A DNA stretch of 36,453 bases from Actinomadura roseirufa. Lineage in GTDB: Bacteria; Actinomycetota; Actinomycetes; Streptosporangiales; Streptosporangiaceae. Position 1 is the stretch's first letter; every line of letters starts with the position of its first letter. Positions 22,853-30,507 of the stretch are shown one piece after another. The notes beneath the pieces are model-generated. The model was not told the origin of the DNA. It searched no databases and worked only from the letters and a program-made list of their open reading frames with translations. The stretch covers positions 1-36,453 of the forward strand of contig NZ_CAACVB010000057.1 of the NCBI RefSeq assembly GCF_900659635.1, given 5' to 3'. The position numbers were made by a program, and so were the translations under genes.

Positions 22853-23506
22853 ATGCCCGACCCCGCCCGTCCTTCGCCGTCGTCGAGCCCGCCGAATGAT
22901 CCCCCGCCGAGCGGACCCGGCCTGGCGGTGTGCGTCTTCTGCGCCTCCAGCACCCGGATCGACCGGGTCCACGTCGACCTCGCCGCCGAGGTCGGCGCCG
23001 AACTGGCCCGCCGCGGGCACAGCCTGGTCAGCGGCGGCGCCCAGGTCTCGTGCATGGGCGCCGTCGCCCGCGCCGCGCGGGCCGGCGGCGCGCGGACCGT
23101 CGGAGTGATCCCCGAGGCGCTGGTCAGCGTCGAGATCTCCGACGAGGACAACCACGACCTCGTCGTCACCCCCGACATGCGGTCCCGCAAGGGCGAGATG
23201 GACCGCCGCAGCGACGCCTTCCTCATCCTGCCCGGCGGCATCGGCACCCTGGAGGAGCTGTTCGAGATCTGGACGGCCCGCGTCCTCGGCATGCACGACA
23301 AGCCGGTGGTCGTCCTCGACCCGTCCGGCGTGTACGACCCGCTGCGCGAGCTGATGTCGCGGCTCACCGAGCAGGGCTTCGCCCGTCCGAAGATCTTCGA
23401 CGCCCTCGGCTGGACGGGCTCGGTCACCGAGGCGTTCGATCTCCTGGAGCGCCCCCGCCCGGCCGTCACCGCCACCGCCGAGGACTACGCCGAAGCCGAA
23501 CCCTGA
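22853..23506 (+). CDS. LOG-family protein (lysine-decarboxylase-like fold)
   Basis: A 217-aa LOG/TIGR00730-type protein. The phosphoribohydrolase motif PGGIGTLEE is present, as is the preceding MRSRKGEMDRRSDAFL helix with the catalytic Arg-Lys region. The first glycine-rich loop reads SGGAQVSCMG where most LOG proteins have GGGx2GLMG. True LOG enzymes hydrolyse cytokinin or AMP monophosphates to base plus ribose 5-phosphate. Why one would sit in a polyketide cluster is not obvious, but it shares the SARP-type site with the halogenase. The ATG at 22853 follows GAGGTGG; the first ~20 residues are Pro/Ser-rich. It could be the right border of the cluster. Confidence 0.85.
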   Translation: MPDPARPSPSSSPPNDPPPSGPGLAVCVFCASSTRIDRVHVDLAAEVGAELARRGHSLVSGGAQVSCMGAVARAARAGGARTVGVIPEALVSVEISDEDNHDLVVTPDMRSRKGEMDRRSDAFLILPGGIGTLEELFEIWTARVLGMHDKPVVVLDPSGVYDPLRELMSRLTEQGFARPKIFDALGWTGSVTEAFDLLERPRPAVTATAEDYAEAEP

Positions 23507-23588
23507 TCGTGCGGACGGGGTCACCCGGCGTGGCCGGCGGGATCGAAAAGCAAGATTGCCCTGGGGGTTTGCCGATCTGCGGACGTTC

Positions 23589-23610
23589 GTTCACCGTCGG
23601 TTCAGGGTCG
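23589..23610 (+). promoter_or_regulatory. PHO-box-like direct repeat upstream of the PhoX-like gene
   Basis: Two 11-base units, GTTCACCGTCG (23589-23599) and GTTCAGGGTCG (23600-23610), lie in tandem 45 bases upstream of the start codon. The GTTCA core and 11-base period match the direct-repeat units bound by PhoP in Streptomyces. Their place before a phosphatase-like gene makes PhoR-PhoP control likely. Confidence 0.6.
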
Positions 23611-23655
23611 CGCACAAGGCTCCCGCGTGATCCCATCACGTTCGAAGGAGAGCCC

Positions 23656-24972
23656 ATGTCCGTGTCCCGTCGCGGTGTCGTGAAGGGCGGCGCGGCCGGC
23701 GCGCTGTCCATCGCGCTGGCCGGAAGCCTCGATTCGATCTTCCAGACGTCCGCGGGAGCCGACGTCGGCGAGGCCTACGGCTACGGCCCGCTGATCCCCG
23801 ACCCCAAGGGCGTTCTCGACCTGCCCGAGGGCTTTTCTTACAAGACGCTGTCGGTGGAGGGCGACCCGATCTCCAACGGCGTCGTCGTGCCCGGCCACCA
23901 CGACGGGACGGCCACGTTCCCGGGGAGCAAGCCGGAGAACATCCGGCTGGTGCGCAACCACGAGCAGAGCAACAACGGGACCCGCGCCGTCGCGCCGCCC
24001 GAGCTGACCTACGACCCGGCGGCCAACGGCGGCACCTCGACCCTTGAGGTCGACAAGGACGGCAACCTCATCTCCCAGTACGTGAGCCTCGCCGGCACCG
24101 CCACCAACTGCGCCGGCGGCCGCACCCCCTGGGGCACCTGGCTGACCTGCGAGGAGACCGAGGGCTTCACCGGCCAGACCAAGAGCCACGGCTGGGTCTT
24201 CGAGGTCGACCCGCACGGCAAGCGGACCAAGCCCGTCCCGCTGACCGGTCTCGGCCGCTTCGCCCACGAGGCCGTCGCCGTCGACCCCAACACCCTCACC
24301 GCCTACCTGACCGAGGACGCCTCCAAGCCCTTCGGCCTGTTCTACCGGTTCCGTCCCCGCGCCCACCGCGGTGACTACCACGCCTACCAGCAGGGCGGCC
24401 GCCTGGAGGCGCTGAACGTCCGCGGCGTCCCGGACCTGTCGCTCGTCCAGGAGCCCGGCACCAAGCTGCACGCCCGCTGGGTCGCCGTCCCCGACCCCTC
24501 GGCCGCGGCCACCTCGACGCGCAAGCAGTTCGAGAACATCACCCGCAGCCAGAAGCTCGAGGGCGCCTGGTGGGGTCACGGCAAGGCGTACTTCGTGTGC
24601 AGCTTCTCGAAGAAGGCCGACGGCGCCGCCGCCGACCACGCCGGCCAGGTCTGGACCTACGACCCGCAGTCGAACGAGATCGAGCTGCAGCTGGTGTTCA
24701 AGCCGGGCGGCAAGTTCGACGGCCCGGACAACATCACGGTGTCCCCGTACGGCGGCGGCGTGATCCTGGCCGAGGACGGCGACGGCGAGCAGCACCTCAT
24801 CGGCACCACCAAGGACAACAAGCCGTTCGCCTTCGCCCGCAACGCCTACAACGAGAGCGAGTTCACCGGCGTCACGTTCTCGCCCGACGGCCGCATCCTG
24901 TTCGCCAACCGGCAGGAGGGCCCCGGTGTGACCTTCGCGATCACCGGCCCCTGGCACAAGCTGCGCGGCTAG
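23656..24972 (+). CDS. Tat-exported PhoX-like (DUF839) protein
   Basis: A 438-aa secreted protein. The N-terminus MSVSRRGVVKGGAAGALSIALAG has the twin-arginine motif SRRGVVK and a hydrophobic core, with probable cleavage after the ADV/SAGA region near residue 34. The rest matches the DUF839/PhoX beta-propeller family (LVRNHEQSNN, GGRTPWGTWLTCEET, GRFAHEAVAVDP, FDGPDNITVSPYGG). PhoX enzymes are calcium/iron alkaline phosphatases, though many DUF839 members are not biochemically proven. GAAGGAG (23644-23650) precedes the ATG. A PHO-box-like repeat upstream supports induction under phosphate limitation. It appears to be backbone, outside the biosynthetic cluster. Confidence 0.88.
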   Translation: MSVSRRGVVKGGAAGALSIALAGSLDSIFQTSAGADVGEAYGYGPLIPDPKGVLDLPEGFSYKTLSVEGDPISNGVVVPGHHDGTATFPGSKPENIRLVRNHEQSNNGTRAVAPPELTYDPAANGGTSTLEVDKDGNLISQYVSLAGTATNCAGGRTPWGTWLTCEETEGFTGQTKSHGWVFEVDPHGKRTKPVPLTGLGRFAHEAVAVDPNTLTAYLTEDASKPFGLFYRFRPRAHRGDYHAYQQGGRLEALNVRGVPDLSLVQEPGTKLHARWVAVPDPSAAATSTRKQFENITRSQKLEGAWWGHGKAYFVCSFSKKADGAAADHAGQVWTYDPQSNEIELQLVFKPGGKFDGPDNITVSPYGGGVILAEDGDGEQHLIGTTKDNKPFAFARNAYNESEFTGVTFSPDGRILFANRQEGPGVTFAITGPWHKLRG

Positions 24973-24980
24973 CTTTATTG

Positions 24981-25121
24981 CAATCCCGGCCCACTTCGCT
25001 CGCTTGCGCTCGCTTCGTGACCGGGCTTGTGCGAGCGCGAATCGCTTCGCGATCTTCCCGGCGGGGCTCGCCTTCGGCATTGCCCCGCCGGTCAGGTAGC
25101 ACGCTCGCGTGCGGGCCGGGC
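24981..25121. repeat. Structured intergenic repeat, copy B
   Basis: It repeats the layout of copy A: a leading hairpin with arms CAATCCCGG (24981-24989) and CCGGGCTTG (25021-25029) and a 31-base loop, then the conserved core (25029-25121). The arms differ from copy A in sequence but still pair (one G-T), so the changes are compensatory. It starts nine bases after the PhoX stop. The remaining stretch 25122-25477 holds no gene I can support; short frames there have no family features, and it presumably contains the promoter of the next gene. Confidence 0.75.
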
Positions 25122-25477
25122 TTCGTGTCCGGCTTGGGGTTCGCTTCGGCGTTGTCTCAGGCCGCGGGTTTCGTGATCGGCTGAGGCTGTCCTTTGCGAC
25201 GGGGGCGGCCTCGGCTCGATCGATGTTGATCATAGTGGATCCCGGTGATCGGCCCGGGGCTGTTCTGCCCACGATGGTGGCGTGCCTGTGCGAGTGACAC
25301 GGCTCCGCTCCTCGGTTTTGGACGGTGTGTTCGCGGGGTGGGACGTCGTGGTCGTGCGTCGTCGGGGCGCGGGGCGTGGCACGATCGGTGTTGCGGAGTG
25401 CGGCCGGGCGGACGGTCCGGGCGTCGCCGCGGGCCGGGGAGGTTCCCGGCCGGAGGCGGACAGATCGGAGCGCGATC

Positions 25478-25939
25478 GTGGTTGTGGTCCTCGTCCTGGC
25501 GGGCGTGGCCGTGCTGGGCGCCGTCGTCGTGCTCGCCATGGGCCGGGGCGGCGGGCTCGCCGAGGTGCACCCCGACTATCCGCCGCTGCCGCTGTCGGAC
25601 CCGCGGCGCGTCACCGGGCCCGAGGTGGCCTTCCTCCGCCTGCCGCGCGCCACGTGGGGCTACCAGGTCGCCGTGACGGACGAGGCCCTGCACTACCTCG
25701 CGCACGCCCTGACCGAGCGGGACGCGCGGGTCGTCGCGCTCCAGCAGCAGGTGGACGACCTGCGCGAACGGCTGGGAGAGCCCGCCGAGCCCCAGCAGGT
25801 CGGTGCCCTGCACGGCATTCAGGAGCCGGTCGCGGTGAACGGGTCGCCGACCGGCCCGCCGCTGCCGTCGCCCGGTCCGGGCGCGGCCGAGGGCGGCGAG
25901 GACGAGCCGGGCCGCGCAACGGGGGAACAGCACCCGTGA
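25478..25939 (+). CDS. DivIVA-domain-like membrane protein
   Basis: A 153-aa protein with one N-terminal membrane segment (residues 1-20, VVVLVLAGVAVLGAVVVLAM), then a DivIVA-like region (VAFLRLPRATWGYQVAVTDEALHYLAHALTERD) and a short coiled coil (VVALQQQVDDLRERL). Proteins of this shape are found next to tag genes in many actinomycetes and are annotated as DivIVA-domain proteins; their role is unknown, with cell-envelope localisation likely. The start is a GTG at 25478 with GGAG (25467-25470) upstream; another GTG two codons on is possible. Its stop overlaps the GTG of the next gene (GTGA). Confidence 0.75.
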   Translation: MVVVLVLAGVAVLGAVVVLAMGRGGGLAEVHPDYPPLPLSDPRRVTGPEVAFLRLPRATWGYQVAVTDEALHYLAHALTERDARVVALQQQVDDLRERLGEPAEPQQVGALHGIQEPVAVNGSPTGPPLPSPGPGAAEGGEDEPGRATGEQHP

Positions 25940-26379
25940 GCGCTTTGAGCACGGTGGCCGTGCACGTGGAGGCGGCCTCGGACGCCTCGCCCGAGCGCCT
26001 GTTCGAGGTCCTGACCGACTGGCCGCGGCACGCCGAGTGGATGCCGTTCACCCGCGCGGAGGGCGGCCACGAGGCCGGTGCCCCGCTGGAGGCGTGGACG
26101 GGCGCCGGGCCCTTCGGGTTCCTGGACACCATGGTGATCACCGACTGGCGGCCCGGCCGCCGTGTCGCCGTCCGGCACACCGGCCGGGTGGTGCGCGGCG
26201 AGGCGTGGTTCGAGATCTTCCCGCTCGGGCCGGGGGCCCGCATCGTCTGGGCCGAGCGGGTGGACCTGCCGCTCGGGGTGCTCGGCCGCGCCGGGTGGCT
26301 GGCCGCGGGGCCCGTCGTGCGGGCGTTCATGGGGGTCGGGCTGCGGCGGCTGTGCCGCCTGGCGGGCACCGCCGGATAG
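25936..26379 (+). CDS. SRPBCC (START-like) family protein
   Basis: A 147-aa polyketide-cyclase/START-like fold protein (SRPBCC). The typical opening VAVHVEAASDASPERLFEVLTDWPRHAEWMP and the middle VITDWRPGRRVAVRHTGRVV support it. Such proteins bind hydrophobic ligands in a helix-grip cavity. Although polyketide cyclases share the fold, the operon with a DivIVA-like gene and the nearby tag gene indicate a conserved housekeeping neighbour and not a cluster cyclase. The start is the GTG overlapping the preceding stop. Confidence 0.8.
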   Translation: MSALSTVAVHVEAASDASPERLFEVLTDWPRHAEWMPFTRAEGGHEAGAPLEAWTGAGPFGFLDTMVITDWRPGRRVAVRHTGRVVRGEAWFEIFPLGPGARIVWAERVDLPLGVLGRAGWLAAGPVVRAFMGVGLRRLCRLAGTAG

Positions 26380-26410
26380 GTCTGTCGGCGGCATGCGGTA
26401 GAACGGGCCG

Positions 26411-26986
26411 GTGAGCACCGCGATCCGAGGCGAGGACGGGCTGGCCCGCTGCCCGTGGGGAGTGTCGGCCCCCGACTACGTCGCCTATCACGACGAAGAG
26501 TGGGGCCGTCCCGTCCGCGACGACCAGGGCCTCTACGAGCGGCTCTGCCTGGAGGCGTTCCAGTCGGGGCTGTCGTGGCTGACGATCCTGCGCAAGCGCG
26601 AGGGCTTCCGGGCGGCCTTCCACGGCTTCGACCCCGAGAAGGTCGCCGCGTTCGGCCCGGACGACGTCGAGCGGCTGATGGCCGACGCCGCGATCGTCCG
26701 GAACCGCGCCAAGATCGAGGCGGCCGTCGCCAACGCCCGCGCCGCCCTCGACCTCCCGGGCGGCCTCGCCGCGACCGTGTGGCGCCATGCCGACCCGGAC
26801 GCCCCCGGCCACCGCGACACGGGCGACGTCCCCGCCATGACGGACGGGTCCAAGGCGCTGGCCAAGGAGCTGAAGCGCGACGGCTTCCGCTTCATCGGCC
26901 CCACCACGGCCTACGCCCTGATGCAGGCGTGCGGCCTCGTGGACGACCACCTGATCGGATGCCACCGCCGGGGCGCCTACCGGTGA
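26411..26986 (+). CDS. tag: DNA-3-methyladenine glycosylase I (Tag)
   Basis: A 191-aa base-excision glycosylase that removes 3-methyladenine from alkylated DNA. The zinc-binding set of Tag is visible as C14 (RCPW), H27 (AYHDEEWG), and H180 and C184 in the C-terminal DDHLIGCH, with E48 and W56 (CLEAFQSGLSW) in the base pocket. The start is a GTG, 31 bp after the SRPBCC gene; no strong ribosome site is evident. Its stop codon lies in the loop of the terminator hairpin, so the stem includes the last coding codons. Confidence 0.94.
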   Translation: MSTAIRGEDGLARCPWGVSAPDYVAYHDEEWGRPVRDDQGLYERLCLEAFQSGLSWLTILRKREGFRAAFHGFDPEKVAAFGPDDVERLMADAAIVRNRAKIEAAVANARAALDLPGGLAATVWRHADPDAPGHRDTGDVPAMTDGSKALAKELKRDGFRFIGPTTAYALMQACGLVDDHLIGCHRRGAYR

Positions 26987-27001
26987 CCCGGTAGGCGCCC
27001 C
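26970..27001 (+). terminator. Terminator overlapping the tag stop codon
   Basis: A perfect 14-bp stem, GGGGCGCCTACCGG (26970-26983) with its complement at 26988-27001. The 4-base loop TGAC contains the stop codon of tag. Confidence 0.8.
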
Positions 27002-27030
27002 GGCGACGGCCGTCCGCCGCGGCAGTGCCC

Positions 27031-29622
27031 TCATTCGGCCTTCGCGGCCTCCAGGATGGGCACCGCCGCGGCGCGCCGGGCCGGCAGCGCCGACGTCGTC
27101 AGGGCGACGGCGGCGGCGCCCGCGGCGACCAGCGGGAACAGCCACCACGGCGGGACGGGCCGCAGGAACGAGCTGCCCGTGGCCAGGTGCATCAGCGTGA
27201 CGCTGCCGACCGCGACGCCGAGGCCGAGCAGGCAGCCGAGCAGCACGACGGTTGCCGCCTCCCAGCGGACGATGGCGCGGATCTGCCCGGCGGTGGCGCC
27301 GACCGCGCCGAGCAGGCCGAACTCGCGGGTCCGCTCGCCGACGCTCATCGACACGGTGGTCGCCATCCCGAACAGGGCGAGCACGAGCGACATGCCGATG
27401 AACCCGTAGACGACCCGCATCCCCTTCGTCATCGACCCGGCCGCGAGCTTCGTGTAGGCGCCCTTGTCGTGCACCTTGGCCACCGGGACGTCCGCCACGG
27501 CGCGGGCGAGGGCCTCCCGGGTGCCGCCGCGGGCCAGGACGGCCCGCGTGGCGGCGTCGGGGTCGAGGCGGTCCATGGTGACGGGGTCGACGATGGCCTG
27601 GTCGGCGAACAGGTGGGACGGGTCGTGGTAGAAGCCCGCGATCCGCAGCGTCACCCGGCCGCGGGCGCCGCCGACGACGATCCGCTGGCCCTTGTGGAAC
27701 CGCTGCGCGTCCCGGACGCTGCCGCTGAGGCCGATCTCGCCGGGCGCGAGCGGGCGCAGCCGGCCGCCGAGGTGCAGCACCTTCGGCAGCGCGGCCTGGT
27801 CGGCGCCGGTCACGGTGATGTAGTACGGGTCCGGTTCGTCCTCGTCCGCGAGCCTCCGGGGCGCCGGGGCGACGAGCTTGACGTCGGTGCCGGTGAGGGC
27901 CGTGGCCGCGGTCACGCCGGGGGCGCGGGCGACCCGGGCGGTCACGTCCCGGGGGAGCGGCGCGGGCCCGTTGGAGGTCTGGCCGGTCGCGGCGACGGCG
28001 TGCTCGGCCAGCATCACCTGCCGTCCCGTCTCGGCGAACCGGCCGTTCGCCGACAGGACCATGAGCGCGGTCGTGCCGACCAGCGCGACGGCCAGCATGA
28101 GCGAGGAGGCGGCGGACGAGACGCGGCGCGGGCTGCGGGTGATCGTGGCGCGGGCGAGCCGCCCGGCCTCGCCGTCGACCGCCATGCCGAGCCGCCCGAC
28201 CAGCCCGCCGAGCGGGCCGACGAGGAACGGGGCGAGGACGGCGAGCGCGCCGACCAGGGCCATCGACCCCATGACGATCATCATGCAGACGCCGAGGGTG
28301 CGGTCGGGGCCGGGCGCCTCCTCGTGCTTCATCAGGGGCACCATGCCGTAGAACAGGCAGGCGTGCCCGAGGATCACCAGCGCGCCGACCAGCCGCGGCC
28401 AGCGGCGTCCCCCCGTCTCGGTGGCCGACACCCGCAGCGCCCGCATCGGGGAGATCCGCGAGGCCCGGCGGGCCGCGCGCCAGGCGGCGGCCTGGGTGAC
28501 CGCGATGCCGGCGGCGGCGGGCACCGCGAGCGCGACCCAGCCGAACTGCGGGTCGCCCGCCGACAGGTCGAAGCCGTCCGCGGCGAACAGCCCGGTGAGC
28601 AGCGCCGACAGCGGGTAGCCGAGCAGCACGCCGCCGATCGAGGCGACCACCCCGAGGGCCAGCGCCTCGAACCTGATCAGCCGCTTGAGCTGGCCGGGCG
28701 TGGCGCCGATGGCGCTGAGCAGCGCCAGCCGCCGGGTCCGCTGCCGGACGAGGGCACCGAAGGTGTTGGCCACGACGAACAGGCCGGTGAACACCGCGAG
28801 CGAGGCCAGCACGCCGATGGAGCCGCCGAGCGAGGTGCCGCTGGAGCGCACGTCGTCGGACTGCGCCCGGCGCACCTTCGCCGCGTCCTGCACGGTGACC
28901 GCGGGCCCGCCGCGCAGCTCGCGGGCGAGCCGCTCGCGCAGCGCGGCGGGCCGGACGCCGGGGGCGGCCTCCACCCAGACGCTCTCCCAGGTCCCGGCGG
29001 GCAGCCCGGCGGCCCGCCGGACGGTCTCCGGCGTCGCCAGCACGAGGTCGCCGCCCGCGACGGCGCTGTGCCCCTGGACGGTGACGACCCCCACCACCCG
29101 CATCTCGCGCGTCTCGCGGGTCAGCATCACCTTCATGGTGTCGCCGGGGCGCACCTTCCCGGCGCGCGCCACGTGCCGGGTCACGGCGATCTCGCCGGGG
29201 GCGGCGGGCGCGCGGCCCGAGGCCAGGTGGTAGGCGTTCAGCCGGCCGTCGGACGGCCAGGGCCGCAGCCAGGTGCCGGCCCCGGCGGGCGGTGTGATCG
29301 TGGCGCCGTTCCGGCCGGCCGCCGTCACCGGGACGAGGGCGTCCCCGGAGACGGCCGCGACGCCGGGCCGCCCGGCGACGCGGTTCAGCGCGACGCGGCC
29401 GTTCGGCGCCGCGTACAGGTCGTCGGGCTCGGTGGTCCCACCGCGGACCAGGAGGTCCGCGGTGGCGTACTCGCTGGCGTCGCTGCCCGCCAGCGCGTCC
29501 TGCGCGCGCATCGTGAACTGGATGGATCCGGCGATCAGCCCGATCGAGAACAGGGCCGCGAGCAGCGTGGCGGTCAGCCGCACCCAGCCCTCGGCGAAGG
29601 AGCGCCTGGCGATGAGCCACAT
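27031..29622 (-). CDS. MacB-like ABC transporter permease (two FtsX domains)
   Basis: An 863-aa permease with the actinobacterial double-FtsX layout: an N-terminal membrane segment (ARRSFAEGWVRLTATLLAALF), an extracellular domain, four-helix FtsX core near 265-385, a central pair of segments, a second extracellular domain, and a second FtsX core near 745-855. It ends in RRAAAVPILEAAKAE, typical of the family. With the ATPase encoded immediately upstream it forms a type VII (MacB-type) ABC system, which transmits force to the periplasm/outer face for export of peptides, antibiotics or lipids. The ATG is three bases after the ATPase stop. It is probably not part of the biosynthetic cluster. Confidence 0.92.
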   Translation of the reverse strand: MWLIARRSFAEGWVRLTATLLAALFSIGLIAGSIQFTMRAQDALAGSDASEYATADLLVRGGTTEPDDLYAAPNGRVALNRVAGRPGVAAVSGDALVPVTAAGRNGATITPPAGAGTWLRPWPSDGRLNAYHLASGRAPAAPGEIAVTRHVARAGKVRPGDTMKVMLTRETREMRVVGVVTVQGHSAVAGGDLVLATPETVRRAAGLPAGTWESVWVEAAPGVRPAALRERLARELRGGPAVTVQDAAKVRRAQSDDVRSSGTSLGGSIGVLASLAVFTGLFVVANTFGALVRQRTRRLALLSAIGATPGQLKRLIRFEALALGVVASIGGVLLGYPLSALLTGLFAADGFDLSAGDPQFGWVALAVPAAAGIAVTQAAAWRAARRASRISPMRALRVSATETGGRRWPRLVGALVILGHACLFYGMVPLMKHEEAPGPDRTLGVCMMIVMGSMALVGALAVLAPFLVGPLGGLVGRLGMAVDGEAGRLARATITRSPRRVSSAASSLMLAVALVGTTALMVLSANGRFAETGRQVMLAEHAVAATGQTSNGPAPLPRDVTARVARAPGVTAATALTGTDVKLVAPAPRRLADEDEPDPYYITVTGADQAALPKVLHLGGRLRPLAPGEIGLSGSVRDAQRFHKGQRIVVGGARGRVTLRIAGFYHDPSHLFADQAIVDPVTMDRLDPDAATRAVLARGGTREALARAVADVPVAKVHDKGAYTKLAAGSMTKGMRVVYGFIGMSLVLALFGMATTVSMSVGERTREFGLLGAVGATAGQIRAIVRWEAATVVLLGCLLGLGVAVGSVTLMHLATGSSFLRPVPPWWLFPLVAAGAAAVALTTSALPARRAAAVPILEAAKAE

Positions 29623-29625
29623 CGG

Positions 29626-30402
29626 TCAGCCCTCCATCCGGCGCATCACGGCGTGCACCCGGTCGCTGGTGGGCCGGGCCAGCTCGTCCACGATCGTCCC
29701 GTCGGCGAGGAACAGCACCCGGTCGGCGTGCGCGGCGGCGGCGGGATCGTGGGTGACCATGATCACGGTCTGCCGGTAGCGGTCCACGGCCGTCCGCAGG
29801 AAGCCCAGCACCTCGGCGCCCGAGCGGGAGTCGAGGTTGCCGGTCGGCTCGTCGGCGAACAGGACCTCGGGGCGAGTGAGCAGCGCCCGCGCCACCGCGA
29901 CGCGCTGCTGCTGCCCGCCCGACAGCTCGCTCGGACGGTGCGACAGCCGCCCGCGCAGGCCGAGCGCGTCCACGATCGCGTCGAACCACTCCTGGTCGGC
30001 GCGGCGGTTGCCGAGCCGGCCGGTGAGCCGGATGTTCTCCTCGGCGGTCAGCATCGGCAGCAGGTTGAACGACTGGAAGACGAAGCCGAGCCGGTCGCGG
30101 CGCAGCCGGGTGAGCCGGGTCCGCGACAGCCGGGTGATCTCCACGCCGCCGATCAGCACGGACCCCGAGGTGACGGTGTCCAGCCCGGCGAGGCAGTGCA
30201 GGAAGGTCGACTTGCCCGACCCCGACGGGCCCATGATCGCGGTGAACTGGCCGCGGGCGAAGGCGGCCGAGACGCCGCGCAGCGCGGTGACCGCGCCGTC
30301 CCCCGTCCCGTACGACTTGACGACCGCGGAGGCGATGGCGACGTGCTCGTGAGGGTTCTCGTGAAAGTGGGTCGCCGGCGCTGCGGCGGTCATCTCGGGC
30401 AT
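29626..30402 (-). CDS. MacB-like ABC transporter ATP-binding protein
   Basis: A 258-aa ATPase. Walker [11 protein letters not shown]-loop [18 protein letters not shown], signature [15 protein letters not shown] and Walker [13 protein letters not shown] are all canonical for the LolD/MacB group. It energises the adjacent double-FtsX permease. In-frame ATG codons lie at 30402 and 30393, with a GTG-rich leader further upstream; I chose 30402, but no ribosome site is strong, so the exact start is uncertain. Two inverted repeats upstream may be its operator. Confidence 0.92.
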   Translation of the reverse strand: MPEMTAAAPATHFHENPHEHVAIASAVVKSYGTGDGAVTALRGVSAAFARGQFTAIMGPSGSGKSTFLHCLAGLDTVTSGSVLIGGVEITRLSRTRLTRLRRDRLGFVFQSFNLLPMLTAEENIRLTGRLGNRRADQEWFDAIVDALGLRGRLSHRPSELSGGQQQRVAVARALLTRPEVLFADEPTGNLDSRSGAEVLGFLRTAVDRYRQTVIMVTHDPAAAAHADRVLFLADGTIVDELARPTSDRVHAVMRRMEG

Positions 30403-30444
30403 GCCCACAAGACAACCGCCGCGCGGCCGCGGGCACACTGGCGC

Positions 30445-30477
30445 GGTCTGTAGACCCTGGGGTGGGGGTAGCCCCAG
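30445..30477 (-). promoter_or_regulatory. Paired inverted repeats upstream of the MacB-like operon
   Basis: GGTCTGTAGACC (30445-30456), a near-perfect palindrome with a GT centre, is followed directly by CTGGGG (30457-30462) and CCCCAG (30472-30477). They are 43-75 bases upstream of the ATPase start and may bind a repressor or response regulator. Confidence 0.4.
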
Positions 30478-30507
30478 CCCCCCGGGGCGGGGGACGGGCG
30501 CGCGGCC

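Noticed and set aside
25109..25475. Short frames between copy B of the repeat and the DivIVA-like gene
   Set aside because: No ribosome site with a plausible protein, no domain, and a large part overlaps the repeat; treated as intergenic.
25936..26379. SRPBCC gene as a polyketide cyclase of the cluster
   Set aside because: The fold is shared, but it is in an operon with a DivIVA-like gene next to tag, far from the SARP-controlled genes, so a backbone role is more likely.
27031..30402. MacB-like transporter as part of the biosynthetic cluster
   Set aside because: It is separated from the cluster by several housekeeping genes and has no SARP-type repeats upstream; the DrrAB pair already gives a cluster exporter.
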